DNA from: RUG708 sp050946535
GTDB lineage: Bacteria > Bacillota > Clostridia > Peptostreptococcales > Anaerovoracaceae
Direction of reading: 5' to 3'
Length of the DNA stretch: 20,076 nt
NCBI GenBank assembly: GCA_050946535.1
Contig: JBMNUZ010000020.1
Span: 1 to 20,076, forward strand
Part shown: positions 1-7,396 of the stretch, one piece after another
Layout: each line of letters opens with the position of its first letter
Numbering within the stretch: position 1 is the first letter of the stretch
The notes under the pieces: generated by a model
Database searches by the model: none
Told to the model about the DNA's origin: nothing
Seen by the model: only the letters and a program-made list of their open reading frames with translations
Made by a program: the position numbers and the translations under genes

Positions 1-4
1 AAGA

Positions 5-120
5 TACGGTGGTGATTGCGGAGAGGATCCACCTGTTCCCATCCCGAACACAGAAGTTAAGCTCTCTTGCGCAGACGATACCTGGCGGGCGACTGCCCGG
101 GAAAATATGAAGCTGCCGTT
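5..120 (+). rRNA. rrf: 5S ribosomal RNA
   Basis: The conserved 5S core is present (CCACCTGTTCCCAT, then CCGAACACAGAAGTTAAGCTC at about 50-64). The 5' segment at 6-13 pairs with the 3' segment at 112-119 with only G-U wobbles, closing helix I, so the gene is complete and about 116 nt long. The ends are set by this helix and may be off by 1-3 bases. No 16S, 23S or tRNA lies in the window, so this is presumably the last gene of an rRNA operon that begins upstream. An intrinsic terminator follows within a few bases. Confidence 0.93.
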
Positions 121-121
121 T

Positions 122-161
122 AAAAAAGCGGAATCTGATCTATTCAGATTCCGCTTTTTTT
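122..161 (+). terminator. Intrinsic terminator of the rRNA operon
   Basis: A perfect 11-bp stem (GCGGAATCTGA at 128-138 with its complement at 144-154) encloses a 5-nt loop and is followed by seven T residues. The A run at 122-127 can extend the stem into the T tract. It sits directly behind the 5S gene. Confidence 0.92.
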
Positions 162-477
162 CATGCCCGCACGATGATCTTCCTTTCCGGGCAGTCGCAG
201 CGAACGCCTTTCCGTTACAAAGCTTTGAAGCGGAACTTAACGAAAAAGACAACGGAAAACCGGTCTGCAAGGTATTATGAATATGTATACTTTTTTGTTT
301 TGTAACTTCATCAGTTGTTGACAGATGTTTGCTGTGATAGAATTTAAATAATATTTTCATGCTCCGCAATCGTGGCACGATATGAGAGCTTAAGAGTCAG
401 ATACGGAGCTTATTGCTCTTCGGTAATATTTTGCTTATTGCTGAAAACAAAGAAAATTTAGTAAGAGAGGGGAAGTA
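162..477. other. Intergenic region between 5S terminator and nfnA
   Basis: No credible coding sequence is seen. Positions 162-314 show little except a 12-base inverted copy (187-198) of a piece of the 5S gene (89-100). Positions 315-343 hold the nfnA promoter, and about 350-477 form the leader. The leader contains a 6-bp closing stem (361-366 with 404-409) around a small hairpin (369-373 with 377-381), and a 9-base direct repeat CTTATTGCT at 409-417 and 434-442. Confidence 0.6.
315..343 (+). promoter_or_regulatory. Probable sigma-A promoter of nfnAB
   Basis: TTGTTG at 315-320 and TAGAAT at 338-343 are separated by 17 bases, and a TG one base before the -10 makes an extended -10. A better -35 match (TTGACA, 318-323) lies 3 bases further in, but it leaves only 14 bases to the -10. 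The predicted start near 350 gives a leader of about 125 nt. Confidence 0.55.
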
Positions 478-1320
478 ATGTATAAAATTGTTTTGAAAGA
501 AGAACTGCGCCCTACACTTACCAGGATCAGAGTAGAAGCGCCGCTTGTCGCAAAACGCGCTATGCCGGGACAGTTTATCATCTTCAGAGTTGACAAAAAA
601 GGTGAGAGAGTGCCTCTGACTATTAACGGATATGACAGGGAAAAAGGAACAGTTGACATCATATTTCAGACGACCGGAGCGACTACCATGAAGCTCAACG
701 CTCTCAATGAAGGCGACTATCTCGAAGATTTTGTCGGCCCGCTCGGCAATCCTACACAGATCGAAGGGCTGAAAAAGGTCGCTGTAGTAGGCGGCGGAGT
801 CGGATGCGCTATTGCCTTCCCTGTAGCCAAGGAACTTTACGACAACGGGTGCGAAGTGCATGCCATCACTGGATTTAAAAACGAGGATCTCGTCATTCTG
901 GAAAAGGAATTCGATGAGTCGAGCACAAAACACATCGTCTGCACAGACGACGGCTCGTATGGGAAAAAGGGACTCGTGACGGAGATCCTGAAAGATCTGA
1001 TCGACGATGGGAACGAATACGACGAAGTTATTGCGATCGGACCGATGCCGATGATGAAATTTGTCTGCAAGACGACGGAACCGTACGGAATAAAGACCAT
1101 CGTCTCACTGAGCCCGCTCATGGTTGACGGAACGGGCATGTGCGGATGCTGCAGAGTCAGCATCGGAGGAGAGATGAAGTTCGCGTGCGTAGACGGACCT
1201 GATTTCGACGGAAGCCTGGTCGACTGGGATCTGGCCATAAACCGCAGCAAAATCTACGACAACTTTGAAAAGCATAAGCGCGAAGAGAGCTGCAATCTTC
1301 TGAATGCGGAGGTGAGATAG
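478..1320 (+). CDS. nfnA: NADH-dependent reduced ferredoxin:NADP+ oxidoreductase, small subunit NfnA (FAD/NAD-binding, 2Fe-2S)
   Basis: This 280-residue protein matches the dihydroorotate/sulfide dehydrogenase-like FAD/NAD(H) subunit. The flavin-binding barrel covers about residues 1-97 with RVPLTI near 44-49. A Rossmann-type nucleotide site follows (GGGVGC, 105-110). A C-terminal iron-sulfur loop has D217, C222, C225 and C237, the Asp/Cys pattern of the NfnA [2Fe-2S] cluster. In the family, NfnAB couples NADH, ferredoxin and NADPH by flavin-based electron bifurcation in the cytoplasm. The length is as expected. The AGAGGGG ribosome site lies just upstream of the ATG. The stop codon abuts the nfnB start, so the two are co-translated. 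Automatic annotation often calls this family sulfide/dihydroorotate dehydrogenase-like; the pairing with nfnB favours NfnA. Confidence 0.88.
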   Translation: MYKIVLKEELRPTLTRIRVEAPLVAKRAMPGQFIIFRVDKKGERVPLTINGYDREKGTVDIIFQTTGATTMKLNALNEGDYLEDFVGPLGNPTQIEGLKKVAVVGGGVGCAIAFPVAKELYDNGCEVHAITGFKNEDLVILEKEFDESSTKHIVCTDDGSYGKKGLVTEILKDLIDDGNEYDEVIAIGPMPMMKFVCKTTEPYGIKTIVSLSPLMVDGTGMCGCCRVSIGGEMKFACVDGPDFDGSLVDWDLAINRSKIYDNFEKHKREESCNLLNAEVR

Positions 1321-2718
1321 ATGCCTGATATGAGAATGACGAAGTATCCGATGCCGAGCCAGGAAGCGGATGTCAGAATTACGAATTTCGACGAAGTAGC
1401 GCTCGGATACGGAGAGGAAACCGCTGTAAAGGAAGCAGAGCGGTGCCTTCAGTGCAAAAATCACCCGTGCATGAACGGATGTCCTGTAAACGTGCACATT
1501 CCAGATTTCATTAAGGCTCTCAGGGAAGGAAAGTTCGAAGATGCTTATGGAATAATCACCGAAACGAATGCACTCCCTGCAATATGCGGAAGAGTCTGCC
1601 CGCAGGAAAATCAATGCGAGAAATACTGCGTCAGAGGAATAAAGGGCGAGCCTGTCGGTATAGGAAGACTCGAGCGCTTTGCAGCCGATTATCATAATTC
1701 ACACGAACATCCAGCGCCTGAAAAGCCAGCCTCAAACGGCCACAAAGCCGCGATCATAGGTTCAGGACCGTCAGGCCTTACGTGCGCCGGAGAGCTCGCA
1801 AAGAGAGGATACGACGTAACGATTTTCGAAGCCCTTCACATTCCGGGAGGCGTGCTCGTCTACGGAATTCCGGAATTCAGACTGCCGAAGTCGATTGTAG
1901 CGGAGGAAATTTCCGGACTCGAGGCACTCGGCGTCAAGATCGTTACAAACGCTGTGCTCGGCAGGTCGTTTACAGTCGATGATCTGTTCGACGACGGGTT
2001 TGAGGCCGTGTTCATAGGTTCCGGCGCGGGTCTTCCGAAGTTCATGGATATTCCAGGAATAAACTGCAACGAGGTCTATTCGGCGAACGAGTTCCTGACG
2101 AGAATCAATCTGATGAAGGCGTATAAAGACGACTCTGATACACCGGTGCTGCGCCCGAAAAAAGCCGTGGTCGTAGGAGGCGGAAACGTTGCGATGGACG
2201 CCGCCAGAAGCGTGAAAAGGCTGGGAGCAGAAACTACGATTGTCTACAGGAGAGGCATGAAGGAATTGCCGGCCAGAAAAGAGGAAGTGGAGCACGCGCA
2301 TGACGAGCAGATCAATTTCATGCTGCTCTCGAATCCTGTAGAGATTCTTCACGACGACAAGAACAATGTCACAGGTGTCCGCTGCATAAAAATGCGTTAC
2401 GGCGATGTAGACGCATCGGGCAGAAAGAGCGTTTCGGAGATCCCGGGATCCGAATTTGAAATAGAGGCGGACTGCGTGATCATGGCGCTCGGAACCAGTC
2501 CGAATCCGCTCATCAAGAAAGATACGCCGGCGCTTAAGACGAATCGCAAAGGCTGTATCGAGGTCAACGAAGCCGAGATGACGTCGATCGACGGAGTTTA
2601 TGCCGGAGGAGACGCAGTAACAGGTGCAGCTACGGTTATACTCGCAATGGGTTCCGGAAGGAGCGCTGCGAAGTCGATAGATGATGCTATAAAAGGCATC
2701 CACGGGGAAGAAAAATAA
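1321..2718 (+). CDS. nfnB: NfnB, large subunit (NADPH-binding, glutamate synthase small-subunit family)
   Basis: This 465-residue protein is an FAD/4Fe-4S enzyme of the glutamate synthase small-subunit family. The N-terminal iron-sulfur region has C42, C45, C50, C54 and a second set C89, C93, C99, C103, enough for two [4Fe-4S] clusters. An FAD site follows (GSGPSG, about 147-152), then an NADPH site (GGGN, 286-289, with YRR at 309-311). The strong ribosome site GGAGGTGA at 1308-1315 lies inside the end of nfnA, five bases before the ATG. Annotation pipelines may label this gltA/gltD (glutamate synthase), but no large glutamate synthase subunit is nearby and the partner is NfnA, so NfnAB is more likely. 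Together they would supply NADPH or reduced ferredoxin. A terminator near 2830 ends the unit. Confidence 0.87.
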   Translation: MPDMRMTKYPMPSQEADVRITNFDEVALGYGEETAVKEAERCLQCKNHPCMNGCPVNVHIPDFIKALREGKFEDAYGIITETNALPAICGRVCPQENQCEKYCVRGIKGEPVGIGRLERFAADYHNSHEHPAPEKPASNGHKAAIIGSGPSGLTCAGELAKRGYDVTIFEALHIPGGVLVYGIPEFRLPKSIVAEEISGLEALGVKIVTNAVLGRSFTVDDLFDDGFEAVFIGSGAGLPKFMDIPGINCNEVYSANEFLTRINLMKAYKDDSDTPVLRPKKAVVVGGGNVAMDAARSVKRLGAETTIVYRRGMKELPARKEEVEHAHDEQINFMLLSNPVEILHDDKNNVTGVRCIKMRYGDVDASGRKSVSEIPGSEFEIEADCVIMALGTSPNPLIKKDTPALKTNRKGCIEVNEAEMTSIDGVYAGGDAVTGAATVILAMGSGRSAAKSIDDAIKGIHGEEK

Positions 2719-2753
2719 GATCAGACAAGAGGAAAAGTCCTTGAAATAAAAGA

Positions 2754-2770
2754 CGGCGGCTCAGCCGCCG
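2754..2770 (-). terminator. GC-rich hairpin, possible minus-strand terminator
   Basis: CGGCGGC at 2754-2760 pairs perfectly with 2764-2770 around a 3-base loop. On the minus strand it is followed by a broken T run (TCTTTTATTT), and no T run follows on the plus strand. It could catch read-through from the cell-wall operon after the stronger hairpin at 2830. Confidence 0.45.
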
Positions 2771-2829
2771 GTAAAGGGCATGAAAGCAATAGCAAGTAAT
2801 GTTCATCCGAAATTCATAATGTCGAAAAA

Positions 2830-2876
2830 GGGAGAAGACAATCGATGTCTTCTCCCTATATTTTTATTCTTATTTA
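2830..2876. terminator. Bidirectional intrinsic terminator between nfnB and the PBP gene
   Basis: GGGAGAAGACA (2830-2840) pairs perfectly with 2846-2856 around a 5-nt loop. A T-rich tail (2857 onward) follows on the plus strand, and five A residues (2825-2829) give a T tract on the minus strand. It lies between the convergent ends of nfnB and the PBP gene and suits both. Confidence 0.82.
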
Positions 2877-2949
2877 CGTCATACGAGACACTTTTGCGTC
2901 ATACAGGGCGCTGCCATGCACGGATTCCCGCGGGCTGACAGCCTGAGGT

Positions 2950-4305
2950 TTAGTAGCCGAGATCCACGGCCTTCTGGAGAACCGTGTTGATGACGCGTCC
3001 TGCACTCGTCGCTCCGGATCCGCCTTCCTCGACCATGCATACGAAGGCGAGAGGATGATCGTCGTCGTCGAGGAATCCCACGAACCATCCGTTAGAAGCC
3101 TTCGATGTGTCTACCTGTGCGGTTCCCGACTTTGCGCATATGTTGAGTCCAGGGAAGTTGTCCTGTCCGTAATTTTCTTCGACGTCGGTCTTCATGTATT
3201 CGGTAAGTATTGACGCTGTATCAGAATTGATCAGCTCATCCGTGTAATGCTGTCTGTAGATGCTCGTGCTGATGCCGTCCACAAACGACGTATGGTCTAT
3301 GATCTGCGGCTCCGCGGCTCTTCCGCCGTTTGCGATCGCTCCGCAGAATACCATCATCGCGCATGGATTTACCAGATCTTTGCCCTGGCCGATTGCCGAC
3401 CACGCCAGCTCCTCTTCACCGCCGGTAGAGAAATCGAACGTCGATTTCGCAGTCTTGATTCCGTTTATCGAATAACTCGATGTGAGCCCCGTGCTCTCTG
3501 TGTATCCTTTCATCACGCCTGCTCCGAGATCGACGCCGAGCGTTCCGAAAGCGCAGTTGCACGATTTGTTGAGAGCCTCCTCGAGATCTACGGTTCCGTG
3601 GACTTCAGGACACGTGACCTTGTATCCTCCGATTTTTGTGCTGCCGGTGCAGGTATAGGAAAACGAAGAAATGTCGCTCTTCTTCTCGAGCGCCGCGGTC
3701 GTCGTTATGAGCTTGAAAGTCGAACCAGGCGTAAATTTCGACGAAATGAATTTGTTTATGTACGCGCCGCTCTGCTGCGATGATTCATCCGGATTTTCAG
3801 GATCGTACGCAGGAGCGCTGACCATGCAGATGATCTTTCCGGTCTTGTAATTATATACTCCGACAACGCCGTCGTAACCGTCGAGGGCGTCGTAGGCTGT
3901 TGCGCAGAGCTCGGAATCGAGCGTCATGTGAAGATCACGGCCGTTGGAAATGCTGCTGCCGGAACCTGTGAATATATTGTATCCGGTGAGTTTGCCCGCA
4001 AATTCCGTAAGCGCGCCTGTGCCGATCTTTCCGTCGGGATCGCCTACGGCATGGATCGTGGAGAGCCTTACTGAATCATCGCTGCTGTACTGCCAGCCAT
4101 CGCTGTACTCGGCGAGTACAACTCCGTTTGCGTCCAGGACACGGCCGCTGCTCAGCTGGCCGTTTGTGTACAGATGGCGGTTGGCTGGATACGAGGCCCA
4201 CTGTGTCCCTTCCTTTATGAACCGGAAGATGAAAAGACATGTACCTGCCGCGAGTACAAGCGCGAGAAGGATGCAGATAAGTGAACGTGCAGTTATCTTT
4301 TTCAT
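2950..4305 (-). CDS. pbpA: Class B penicillin-binding protein, PbpA-like peptidoglycan transpeptidase
   Basis: This 451-residue protein has one N-terminal membrane anchor (about 8-30), a short extracellular linker domain with the RVLDANG motif near 55-61, and a transpeptidase domain from about 125. The active-site motifs are complete: S195-T-F-K198, S248-C-N250 and K392-S-G394-T. It would cross-link peptide stems of new peptidoglycan outside the membrane. It is short for a class B PBP and resembles the compact PbpA type that partners RodA in Actinobacteria; that comparison is from memory. Its ATG directly follows the stop of the SEDS gene, with a GAGGGGG ribosome site inside that gene, so the two are made as a pair. 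A division-specific role cannot be excluded. Confidence 0.88.
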   Translation of the reverse strand: MKKITARSLICILLALVLAAGTCLFIFRFIKEGTQWASYPANRHLYTNGQLSSGRVLDANGVVLAEYSDGWQYSSDDSVRLSTIHAVGDPDGKIGTGALTEFAGKLTGYNIFTGSGSSISNGRDLHMTLDSELCATAYDALDGYDGVVGVYNYKTGKIICMVSAPAYDPENPDESSQQSGAYINKFISSKFTPGSTFKLITTTAALEKKSDISSFSYTCTGSTKIGGYKVTCPEVHGTVDLEEALNKSCNCAFGTLGVDLGAGVMKGYTESTGLTSSYSINGIKTAKSTFDFSTGGEEELAWSAIGQGKDLVNPCAMMVFCGAIANGGRAAEPQIIDHTSFVDGISTSIYRQHYTDELINSDTASILTEYMKTDVEENYGQDNFPGLNICAKSGTAQVDTSKASNGWFVGFLDDDDHPLAFVCMVEEGGSGATSAGRVINTVLQKAVDLGY

Positions 4306-6555
4306 TTAATCATTCCCCCTCTCGTTTCCATCCTGACCGTCTGGATCTGATCCGCCTGACCGGTCGTCTCTTAACTGGCGCAGGAACTCGTCCGTATTTT
4401 CATCGATTCCCTCGTCATCGTCATAATAGTAGCTCGACGTGTCGTCCATGCGTTCGTCTTCGAACTGGCTGAGAAAAGAATCTATTTCGTCCTCGTTCTG
4501 CTGCTGTGTCTTTATATCCTGGTCTGTGAGGCCGTAGGATGACGGTATCTCTGAAGAATCAAAGCTCCGGGTATTGTACAGTGTCTTGTCCGCTGCGCTG
4601 TCAGGCGGTTCCGAAATGATGCTGTTCTCGTCGATGTCCCTTACTATTCTGTTGCGTCTTAGAAATCTGGTGCGGTCCTGTCCGGCGTTTCCGCGCGGAG
4701 CACGCTGAATTTCAGGCGCAGGCGGTACAGGCGGTACAGGCCTGTATCCGGCTTCTTCCGGAGTCGCAGGCACGACTTCCTTCCGCCGCACGGCGAAGCT
4801 TGCGTTGTGACGCGTATCTGCGGCCTTGAGGAACGCCAGCAGGCACCAGGAGGAGATCATGCTCGAACCGCCGCACGAAACGAACGGGAATGTTACGCCT
4901 GTGAGCGGGAGAATGTCGACCGATCCGAAGACGTTCAGTATCGTCTGGAATACGAAGAGCGATGTCGCAGCGCATGCGGCTATCGCGTAATATGATGATC
5001 TTCCGTTCTGCACTACTCTGTAGGCGAAGAGCGAAAGCGTGATTATGCTGACTACCGCGAGCAGAGCTATTATGAGGCCCCATTCCTCGCAGAGTATCCC
5101 GAACACGAGGTCGGTGTTCGAAGCGGCCACATTGTGAAGCCATCCGTTTCCTGCCCCGACACCGATAAAGCCTCCGCTCGATGCCGCCGACATGGTGCGG
5201 ACCTGCTGGTAGCCGGACGTGTCAGCGTATTCCCACGCATGTCCCCAGACGGAGAATCTTGCGGCGACGTACGGTTTGAATCTTATGACCATGAGTGCAG
5301 CGCCTGCCACGGCTCCGCATATGAGAGCGAGGGTGGCGAAATCTCCCGAACGCATGTATGCGATTACGAGGAAGACTACGAAGAATATCGACGCTGTTCC
5401 GAAGTCGCCGGTAATAGCGAGCGCGAGAAGGCAGAAGCCTGAAAGAATCATGAAGCCGAAGAGGTTGCGCTTGACGAAGAGCCTGTCGAGCGTAGCCGCG
5501 CCTGCGAAGATGAAGCAGACTTTTGCGAGCTCTGACGGCTGAAGAGATAACCCGAATACGCTTATCCAGTTCCTTGCACCGTAGTGGACACCGCCGAAAA
5601 CGATGTTGATGATGAAAAGCAGAACACAGAGACCTGCGAAAATGTGACGGGCCTTCACGACGCGGCCCAGATCCCTGAGAAACCATCCGAGGAACAGATA
5701 GCCGATAAATCCGATAAGCATTGCTGCCGACTGTTTAATCATGGTCGACGGCGTGGAAGTGGCGGTTACAGCCATGTTGAGAGTACACGCGAAGAATGCG
5801 AGAAGCTCCGGCTCGAATCCGCGCTGTCCCATCTTCCGCACGACGAATATGTAGATCCACATGATCACGGTAAATGCGGTGAAACATCCCGCGATGACGC
5901 CGATGTTCTCAGGTCTTGTGACCGCGAATTCGAGTACGGTGAGTATCTGGAAAACGGTAAGCAGAACAAACGATTTCCACGGGGTCTTTGGAGCTGCCTC
6001 CGATCTTCTCTGTTTCTGAACAGCAAGCTCTTTTGCTGTTATAGGGTGGAATGTGAAGCCGACTCCGCCGATAGAAAGCTTGTCGCCCGGTCTGAGGGCT
6101 GCTGCTCCCGATACGGCGTTTCCGTTGACGAGAGTAGTTCCTCTCATGCTGAGATCGTGGATCGACCACTTTCCGTCGTCGTCCCTCATCAGGGCGCACT
6201 GTGTGCGTGAAATAGTTGCGAATTTGACTATGATGTCGCAGTGCCGCGCACGGCCGACCGTGCACTCCCAGTGGTTGATGGGAAAGCGCCCGAGCTCATC
6301 GGAATAGAGATAGCCCCATGTCTCCTTCGGATTTTTTACACGTATCATGCGGAAAATAACTGAAAGAAGGATGATGAGTGCGAGAATCGGCATTATCCAG
6401 CGTACGACAGCCAGATAGACCGTACCGAAGGGGAGGCTTCCGCTCGAAGCCAGCCCGAAGAAATATTGAATATATGAATGAATCCGGGTCCAGAAGTCAG
6501 ACAGCGCAGAACCGATCTGACCTGCCGTATTCGAAAAAAGATTCAAAAAATTCAT
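4306..6555 (-). CDS. rodA: FHA domain-SEDS glycosyltransferase fusion (FtsW/RodA/SpoVE family)
   Basis: This 749-residue membrane protein has a first membrane segment (about 46-70) and an FHA phosphothreonine-binding domain (about 90-170). FHA signatures are G101-R102, S116-R117 and N144-G145. A SEDS region of about ten membrane segments (195-580) contains QPSELAK (339-345), GDFGTA (383-388) and NTDLVFGILCEEWGL (480-494), in which D482 is the likely catalytic Asp. A 170-residue cytoplasmic tail is first proline-rich, then strongly acidic. SEDS proteins polymerise lipid II together with a class B PBP, which is the next gene here. In Actinobacteria the FHA protein (FhaB) is a separate gene beside rodA-pbpA; here it is fused. 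The fusion suggests control by a Ser/Thr kinase, but none is nearby. RodA rather than FtsW is inferred from the partner, so the symbol is tentative. Confidence 0.88.
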   Translation of the reverse strand: MNFLNLFSNTAGQIGSALSDFWTRIHSYIQYFFGLASSGSLPFGTVYLAVVRWIMPILALIILLSVIFRMIRVKNPKETWGYLYSDELGRFPINHWECTVGRARHCDIIVKFATISRTQCALMRDDDGKWSIHDLSMRGTTLVNGNAVSGAAALRPGDKLSIGGVGFTFHPITAKELAVQKQRRSEAAPKTPWKSFVLLTVFQILTVLEFAVTRPENIGVIAGCFTAFTVIMWIYIFVVRKMGQRGFEPELLAFFACTLNMAVTATSTPSTMIKQSAAMLIGFIGYLFLGWFLRDLGRVVKARHIFAGLCVLLFIINIVFGGVHYGARNWISVFGLSLQPSELAKVCFIFAGAATLDRLFVKRNLFGFMILSGFCLLALAITGDFGTASIFFVVFLVIAYMRSGDFATLALICGAVAGAALMVIRFKPYVAARFSVWGHAWEYADTSGYQQVRTMSAASSGGFIGVGAGNGWLHNVAASNTDLVFGILCEEWGLIIALLAVVSIITLSLFAYRVVQNGRSSYYAIAACAATSLFVFQTILNVFGSVDILPLTGVTFPFVSCGGSSMISSWCLLAFLKAADTRHNASFAVRRKEVVPATPEEAGYRPVPPVPPAPEIQRAPRGNAGQDRTRFLRRNRIVRDIDENSIISEPPDSAADKTLYNTRSFDSSEIPSSYGLTDQDIKTQQQNEDEIDSFLSQFEDERMDDTSSYYYDDDEGIDENTDEFLRQLRDDRSGGSDPDGQDGNERGND

Positions 6556-6612
6556 AATCCCTAGTACCCTGTCCGTTAATTACAAAAAATTTCAGATAAC
6601 AATTTCTTGTCT

Positions 6613-6641
6613 ATTTTATCATACGGGCAGTTATTTTTCAT
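6613..6641 (-). promoter_or_regulatory. Probable promoter of the rodA-pbpA unit
   Basis: Read on the minus strand, ATGAAA (6636-6641) and TAAAAT (6613-6618) are 17 bases apart, and a TG before the -10 makes an extended -10. It lies between the XRE gene and rodA, leaving a leader of about 50 nt. No terminator is seen after the XRE gene, so read-through from that gene is also possible. Confidence 0.5.
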
Positions 6642-6683
6642 CGAAAACGGGTTATGATTCATTTATTGTTAAGGTGTATGAAG

Positions 6684-7025
6684 TCAGCGGTATTTCTCTG
6701 GATTCGAGATGGCGTCGACAAGCTCAGCGACTATTTTTTTCTGGGAATGGCTGAGAGAAAGGTATTCCCTGATCGTTTCGATGTCGTCCTCATCGGTCAG
6801 GTATTTTACCACGTCCTCGTTCAAATAGGCGGGATCGCTGTGGCGCAGAATATAATCTGTAGAGACGTTAAAATAATCGGCAATTTTTACCAGTACGGAA
6901 AATTCCGGCTGTGTTTCTGAATTTTCGTAGGAATTGACAGCCTGCTGCGATACGCCTACGGCATCGCCGAGCTGTTTCTGGGTTATTCCTTTTTCAGATC
7001 TCAATTCTTTCAGTGCTTCCAGCAT
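6684..7025 (-). CDS. XRE-family helix-turn-helix transcriptional regulator
   Basis: This 113-residue cytoplasmic protein has an N-terminal Cro/CI-type helix-turn-helix over about residues 4-58 (TQKQLGDAVGVSQQAVNSYEN is the core) and a short charged C-terminal segment. The start at 7025 is chosen because AAAGGA lies 7-8 bases upstream and the HTH begins at once. The longer in-frame start at 7124 would add a hydrophobic stretch unlike the family, with no good ribosome site. The gene is divergent from pyrH and lies just upstream of rodA-pbpA on the same strand, so it may regulate either or itself. The ligand and target are unknown. Confidence 0.85.
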   Translation of the reverse strand: MLEALKELRSEKGITQKQLGDAVGVSQQAVNSYENSETQPEFSVLVKIADYFNVSTDYILRHSDPAYLNEDVVKYLTDEDDIETIREYLSLSHSQKKIVAELVDAISNPEKYR

Positions 7026-7396
7026 TTTTCCGTCCTTTGAATATTGCATATTGATAGATTGAAATATTTGATCGATATATAGAAATGTTATCAACAATAA
7101 ACCGAAAAGTGAAAACATTATCATTTGTTAACTTAACCAATGTTAGTTGTTAAACGCACCCGCATACAAGCGCTGGTAAGAAAATGTAAGAAATTTTTTC
7201 CGGCGTACTGATTCCCTGATGAAAAAAGGCGGAAGAATGAGTCTGGACAGGCAGAGCCATTATTTTGTGTGTGGGCGGTGTTAAAACATGATATAATTTA
7301 TAAGGTATGCGTACACGGCGAAGGAAACGTATGCGCATTACGTCACAATTATCAGTTTTGTACGGGCATGGAAAATGCAGAAAGCTGAGAGGTAAT
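7026..7396. other. Divergent intergenic region between the XRE regulator and pyrH
   Basis: No convincing gene is seen in this 371-base stretch. Its left part (7050-7155) is AT-rich and holds several partial minus-strand promoter matches, for example TTGATA and TCAAAT 17 bases apart. It also holds two direct repeats of TTGTTAA (7125-7131 and 7147-7153), 22 bases apart. The right part holds the extended -10 promoter of pyrH and a leader of about 90 nt with a weak 7-bp stem (7307-7313 with 7332-7338). Confidence 0.6.
7289..7297 (+). promoter_or_regulatory. Extended -10 promoter of the pyrH cluster
   Basis: TGATATAAT at 7289-7297 is a perfect extended -10 element. No good -35 hexamer lies at 16-18 bases upstream, as is tolerated by extended -10 promoters. 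Transcription would start near 7304. Confidence 0.6.

Noticed and set aside
397..933. A 178-codon minus-strand frame overlapping the nfnA leader and its 5' half.
   Set aside because: It is antisense to the conserved N-terminus of NfnA, with composition typical of shadow frames and no ribosome site.
1771..2703. A 310-codon open frame antisense to nfnB.
   Set aside because: It is a shadow of a well-supported gene, with no family resemblance and no start signal.
1321..2718. Glutamate synthase small subunit as the function of this gene.
   Set aside because: The sequence family is shared, but no large subunit is present and the partner is an NfnA-like protein. NfnB is the better reading, though not proven.
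7026..7124. An N-terminal membrane segment on the XRE regulator from a start at 7124.
   Set aside because: The hydrophobic stretch is encoded only by AT-rich intergenic DNA. The ribosome site before 7025 and the HTH beginning there favour the short protein.
7307..7396. An N-terminal extension of PyrH from an upstream in-frame ATG.
   Set aside because: It would add 30 basic residues absent from the family, begin about three bases after the predicted transcription start, and ignore the good ribosome site before 7397.
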